Shown here piece after piece: positions 61,188 to 64,000 of a DNA stretch of 64,000 bases. The stretch comes from Microbacterium gorillae (GTDB lineage Bacteria; Actinomycetota; Actinomycetes; Actinomycetales; Microbacteriaceae). The notes under the pieces were generated by a model, which saw only the letters and a list, made by a program, of their open reading frames with translations, was not told the DNA's origin and did not search any database. Within the stretch, counting starts at the first letter, position 1, and each line of letters opens with the position of its first letter. The stretch spans positions 62,001-126,000 of the forward strand of contig NZ_LN648871.1 in assembly GCF_000826185.2 (NCBI RefSeq), written 5' to 3'. The translations under genes and the position numbers were made by a program.

Positions 61188-61850
61188 CTACGGGGTGATC
61201 TCGGCGGAGGGCGGTGCTGCCATGTCGAGGATACGAGCCGTCGTCTCGGCGACACCGCGGAGATATCGTTCGGCGTCGAGACCGGACGGATGGGTCCCGA
61301 AGATGTCCTGCAGAAGCCAGAAATGCGAGATGCTCCCGATGAGCATGGCGGCCACCGCATCCCAGTCCAGCTCCGGAGGTCGCTCCGTCTGAGCCGGAAG
61401 CCATCGGGCGAAGAGGGCCTGGATCCGCGCCATCTCGTGCGCGCGGACGAGGTCGAGGAGATCTGGGAACCGGTCCAGGTCCCGTAGGATTATGCGGTTC
61501 AGGTCCCGTTCCGATGCCAGCCGGTCCAGCGCCGCGCCGGCGACGGCGGCGAGGCGGTCCGTCAGCGGGAGCGCAGCGAAGAGTGCGGGATCGCCGATGG
61601 CGTCGAGCAGCTCACCCTGCGATGCCAGCTGCTCGCGGATTCCGTCCTCGAGCAGCTGCCGCTTGGATGCGAAATGCCGGTACAGCCCGCCCGAGCCCGG
61701 GCGGAGGCCGGCCGCTTCCTCGATCTGCGCCACGCTCGTCGCGTTGTACCCCCGGGTGCCGAACAGGGTCATGCCGGCTGCGAGGACGCGGCGGCGAGCG
61801 GCCGATCCGGCGGGGGCGACAGGATCGTCGTCGCGAGTCGAGATGGTCAC
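61188..61850 (-). CDS. TetR family transcriptional regulator
   Basis: A 220-residue regulator. The HTH is ARRRVLAAGMTLFGTRGYNATSVAQIEEAAGLRPGSGGLYRHFASKRQLLEDGI. The C-terminal helical ligand domain (residues 75-215) is of the TetR_C-33-like kind. GTG start inside the doxX stop (GTGA), so it is coupled to doxX. The upstream AAGTAAG-type palindrome is its likely site. Confidence 0.92.
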   Translation of the reverse strand: MTISTRDDDPVAPAGSAARRRVLAAGMTLFGTRGYNATSVAQIEEAAGLRPGSGGLYRHFASKRQLLEDGIREQLASQGELLDAIGDPALFAALPLTDRLAAVAGAALDRLASERDLNRIILRDLDRFPDLLDLVRAHEMARIQALFARWLPAQTERPPELDWDAVAAMLIGSISHFWLLQDIFGTHPSGLDAERYLRGVAETTARILDMAAPPSAEITP

Positions 61851-62218
61851 CAGCCGAGAATACGGCCCAACGCCACGAACAGGCAGAGCAGGAAGAGGAT
61901 CAGGTTGACGGTCAGCGCCTGCTTCCACTCACCGAGGGAGAGGTGCGAGAACGCCGCGCCGATCATGATGATCGCGAGCCCGACCGCCGCCAGCGGTGTC
62001 AGCAGGGGAGCGATGCCCGTCGCCAGGGGGACGATCAGACCGAGCGCCCCGACGATCTCGCACGCGGCGATGACGCGGATGAAGCCGATCGGGTACGGCG
62101 CGACGCCCGTCTGCCCGGTGGCGATCAGCCGCTCCTTCCCGGCGATCGACTTCACCACGCCGGACGCCAGGAACACGACCGCGAGCAACGACTGGACGAT
62201 CCACAACACGGTGTTCAT
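61847..62218 (-). CDS. DoxX family membrane protein
   Basis: A 123-residue protein with four TM helices: MNTVLWIVQSLLAVVFLASGVVK, GFIRVIAACEIVGALGLIVP, ITPLAAVGLAIIMIGAAFSHL-like and LTVNLILFLLCLFVALGRI. DoxX-type proteins take part in thiol/redox stress at the membrane in mycobacteria. AAAGGG lies 7 nt before the ATG at 62218; a GTG one codon earlier is possible. It is co-transcribed with the TetR gene. Confidence 0.88.
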   Translation of the reverse strand: MNTVLWIVQSLLAVVFLASGVVKSIAGKERLIATGQTGVAPYPIGFIRVIAACEIVGALGLIVPLATGIAPLLTPLAAVGLAIIMIGAAFSHLSLGEWKQALTVNLILFLLCLFVALGRILGW

Positions 62219-62234
62219 CACAATGCCCTTTCGA

Positions 62235-62250
62235 AAGTAAGTGCTTACTT
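62235..62250. promoter_or_regulatory. TetR operator candidate between doxX-tetR and the SGNH gene
   Basis: AAGTAAG-TG-CTTACTT is a perfect 16-bp palindrome, unusually AT-rich, and sits in the 86-nt divergent gap, 17 nt from the doxX start. Confidence 0.7.
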
Positions 62251-62304
62251 ATAAGGTAGGTCGCATTCGGTGTGCATGCAACACGTCGAAGAGGGAAGGG
62301 CATC

Positions 62305-63009
62305 ATGAATCGTCTTCTGCTTCCGCTCATCGCCGTCCAGGGCTGGTGGGTGCGGCGACGAGAGGTCCTGCCGGCCGCGACCGGCCCGACGAGCGGGATC
62401 GAGGGATCCGCGGCGGCGCCGCTCCGTGTTCTCGTCATCGGCGACTCGACCGCGGCCGGGTGCGGCGCTGTCACTCATGAGCGGGCCTTCGCCGGATCAT
62501 TCGCCCGCGCCCTGCAGCGGCGCATCTCGGGTTCCGTCGCGTGGACCGTTCTCGGCCGGCCCGGCGCGACGATCGGTCGGGTGCGATACCGGCTCGTGCC
62601 GGAGGCGCCTGAGGTCCGGGACATCGTCGTGCTTCTGGTCGGGGTCAACGACATTCTGGGAGGCACGCCGACCGCGCAGTGGGAGGGCGACCTCACCGCG
62701 GTCGTCGAGGAGTTGGCGGCCGGGGCCGGTGCGGTGATCGTGAGCGGCATTCCACCCTTCGACGCCTTCTCCTCGCTGCCGCGGCCGCTGCGGTCCTTCC
62801 TGGATGAACGCGGCCGAGCGCTCGAAGGGGCTGCACGGACGGTCTGTGCGCACCGGCCCCGGGTCCGGTGGAGTGGGACGCGCGACCGGGTGGTCGTGGA
62901 CGCGGACTTCTTCGCCCGCGACGGCTTCCATCCGTCACCGACCGGGTATCAGCGGTGGGCGGACGTCGTCGCGGCCGACCTGGCCGAGCAGTGGCGCAGC
63001 GCAGCGTGA
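62305..63009 (+). CDS. SGNH/GDSL hydrolase family protein
   Basis: A 234-residue hydrolase with SGNH blocks VLVIGDSTAAGCG (nucleophile Ser), GRPGATIGRV, VLLVGVNDILGG and ARDGFHPSPTGY (Asp/His). The N-terminus (MNRLLLPLIAVQGWWVRRRE) is a short hydrophobic segment, possibly a membrane anchor. AGGGAAGGG precedes the ATG. It is divergent from doxX-tetR and may belong to the same regulon. Confidence 0.88.
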   Translation: MNRLLLPLIAVQGWWVRRREVLPAATGPTSGIEGSAAAPLRVLVIGDSTAAGCGAVTHERAFAGSFARALQRRISGSVAWTVLGRPGATIGRVRYRLVPEAPEVRDIVVLLVGVNDILGGTPTAQWEGDLTAVVEELAAGAGAVIVSGIPPFDAFSSLPRPLRSFLDERGRALEGAARTVCAHRPRVRWSGTRDRVVVDADFFARDGFHPSPTGYQRWADVVAADLAEQWRSAA

Positions 63010-63028
63010 AGGGGACGTGGCTCCCGGG

Positions 63029-63826
63029 TCACGCTGTCATGGCGGCGACGGCTGCGCGTACGGCGGTGGACGTGGCAGCGGGGGCATCCCACATCACGAC
63101 GTGTCCGGCACCGGGGATCACGTGCACGGCGGCGTCGTCGCGCTCGGCCCAGGCGGTCATCGCGGCGGCGATGTTTCCGGTGTCGTCCTTCTCGCCGCGG
63201 ATGAGCGTGAGTGGCACGGGAGTGCGATAGGTCGGGTCCGGCTCGACGAGGTCAGCCGTGCCGTGCCAGACGTCCAGGAACGTGTGCTTCGGCATGCGGT
63301 CGAACAGGGCGGTGAGGCGGGTGATCGCGTCCGTCGTCGTCGCCGAGGCGCGAGCGAGCATGCCCGGCAGTCGCGACGCCGGGATCAGTGCCAGCGCCGG
63401 ACCGCTCAGCCGGCGCAGGGCGAAGCGCTCGAAGGCGGTCAGCGGCCCGGTGTTCGACGTCGATCCGATCACGACGAGCCCCCGTGCGCGTTTCGGATGC
63501 CGTCGCACGAGCGCCTGCGACAGGTTGCCGCCGAGGGAGTGTCCGACGAGAACCGGACGCTCCAGGCCACGGTCCACGATGAGGGCGTCCAGATCGTCCA
63601 GCGCCCCGAGCGCGCTGAAACGGGCGCCGGGTTCCAGCGCCGACTGCGCGTGGCCGCGCAGATCCCACAGCAGGACGCGGTGTCCGGCGTCGTTGAGGTC
63701 ACGCGCGATGTCGGTGAACGCGCTGCGGTCCATCCCCGCACCGTGGGTGAGGACCACGGGATGACCGTCACCGGGGAGGTCGGTGAGTGCGATGCGGGCG
63801 CCGGGTCGTGCCATCGTGCTCTCCAT
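63029..63826 (-). CDS. Alpha/beta hydrolase
   Basis: A 265-residue hydrolase: VVLTHGAGMDRSAFTDIARDL (oxyanion), nucleophile elbow VGHSLGGNLS, LTLIRGEKDDTG (acid) and PGAGHVVMWDAP (His). The substrate is unknown. TAGGGT (63834-63839, minus) ends 7 nt before the ATG at 63826; an inner ATG at 63814 is possible. It is divergent from dapF. Confidence 0.9.
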   Translation of the reverse strand: MESTMARPGARIALTDLPGDGHPVVLTHGAGMDRSAFTDIARDLNDAGHRVLLWDLRGHAQSALEPGARFSALGALDDLDALIVDRGLERPVLVGHSLGGNLSQALVRRHPKRARGLVVIGSTSNTGPLTAFERFALRRLSGPALALIPASRLPGMLARASATTTDAITRLTALFDRMPKHTFLDVWHGTADLVEPDPTYRTPVPLTLIRGEKDDTGNIAAAMTAWAERDDAAVHVIPGAGHVVMWDAPAATSTAVRAAVAAMTA

Positions 63827-63877
63827 GGCACCCACCCTACGGAAGAGGTGCCCCGACGGCGCGAATAGGATGACTCC

Positions 63878-64000
63878 ATGCCCTCCATCGCGTTCACCAA
63901 AGGTCACGGGACCGGTAACGACTTCGTGATCGTCGCCGACCCGGAGGGTGAGCTCGAACTCACCGCCGCGCAGGTCGCGGCGCTCTGCGATCGCCGGTTC
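63878..64000 (+). CDS. dapF: Diaminopimelate epimerase, 5' part (runs off window)
   Basis: The first 41 codons: [21 protein letters not shown] then [26 protein letters not shown] is the conserved DapF N-terminus. It makes meso-DAP and completes the window's dapA-dapB-dapF set. TAGGAT (63866-63871) ends 6 nt before the ATG, a leaderless promoter. In relatives it follows miaA directly. Confidence 0.93.
   Translation, partial: MPSIAFTKGHGTGNDFVIVADPEGELELTAAQVAALCDRRF

Overview
The window is high-GC actinobacterial chromosome. The gene set and order (rpsO, pnp, dapB, thyX, dapA, rnj, ftsK, pgsA, a CinA-type pncC, clgR, a DUF3046 gene, recA, recX, miaB, miaA, dapF) together with GTG/TTG starts, four-base stop/start overlaps and many leaderless-looking promoters point to Microbacteriaceae, most likely Microbacterium or a close relative. 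The genus is an inference from gene content, not from a marker comparison. I found no rRNA, tRNA, CRISPR array or recognisable insertion sequence.

Layout: 1-7240 holds a partial FAH-family hydrolase, a PrsW-type membrane protease, an FKBP prolyl isomerase, an MFS exporter, a UDP-glucose pyrophosphorylase, a LOG-family protein and ribosomal protein S15. 7.3-20.0 kb is accessory: RraA-like protein, SGNH hydrolase, 2-oxoglutarate oxygenase, the iron uptake operon efeUOB with an IdeR/DtxR-like box, a two-component system with an ABC exporter, a squalene-cyclase-like protein with an internal duplication, and a luciferase-like monooxygenase with its FMN reductase. 20.0-22.5 kb is a DUF222/HNH endonuclease gene enclosed by nested inverted repeats that carry CTTAAG. 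22.5-27.7 kb holds small membrane and stress genes and a glycosyltransferase-SGNH hydrolase fusion.

27.7-48.3 kb is mostly backbone: PNPase, lysine/DAP synthesis (dapB, dapA), flavin-dependent thymidylate synthase, RNase J, FtsK, phosphatidylglycerophosphate synthase, NMN deamidase, ClgR and DUF3046, with redox and membrane genes (OsmC, thioredoxin-like, DUF4395) between them. A 209-bp tandem duplication follows DUF3046. An MFS exporter with a divergent ArsR-type regulator then separates DUF3046 from recA-recX. A second luciferase-like monooxygenase operon separates recX from miaB-miaA. A regulator/hydrolase block (MerR, Ohr with a CGNR regulator, TetR-DoxX, SGNH, alpha/beta hydrolases) separates miaA from dapF, which runs off the right edge.

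The picture is a conserved RNA-processing, DNA-repair, cell-division and DAP backbone whose joints carry small regulator-plus-enzyme cassettes, several for oxidative or electrophile stress. Many cassettes have a clear palindromic or repeated operator candidate in the divergent promoter region, and at least twenty genes have a TANNNT hexamer ending 6-7 nt before the start codon, the signature of leaderless transcripts.
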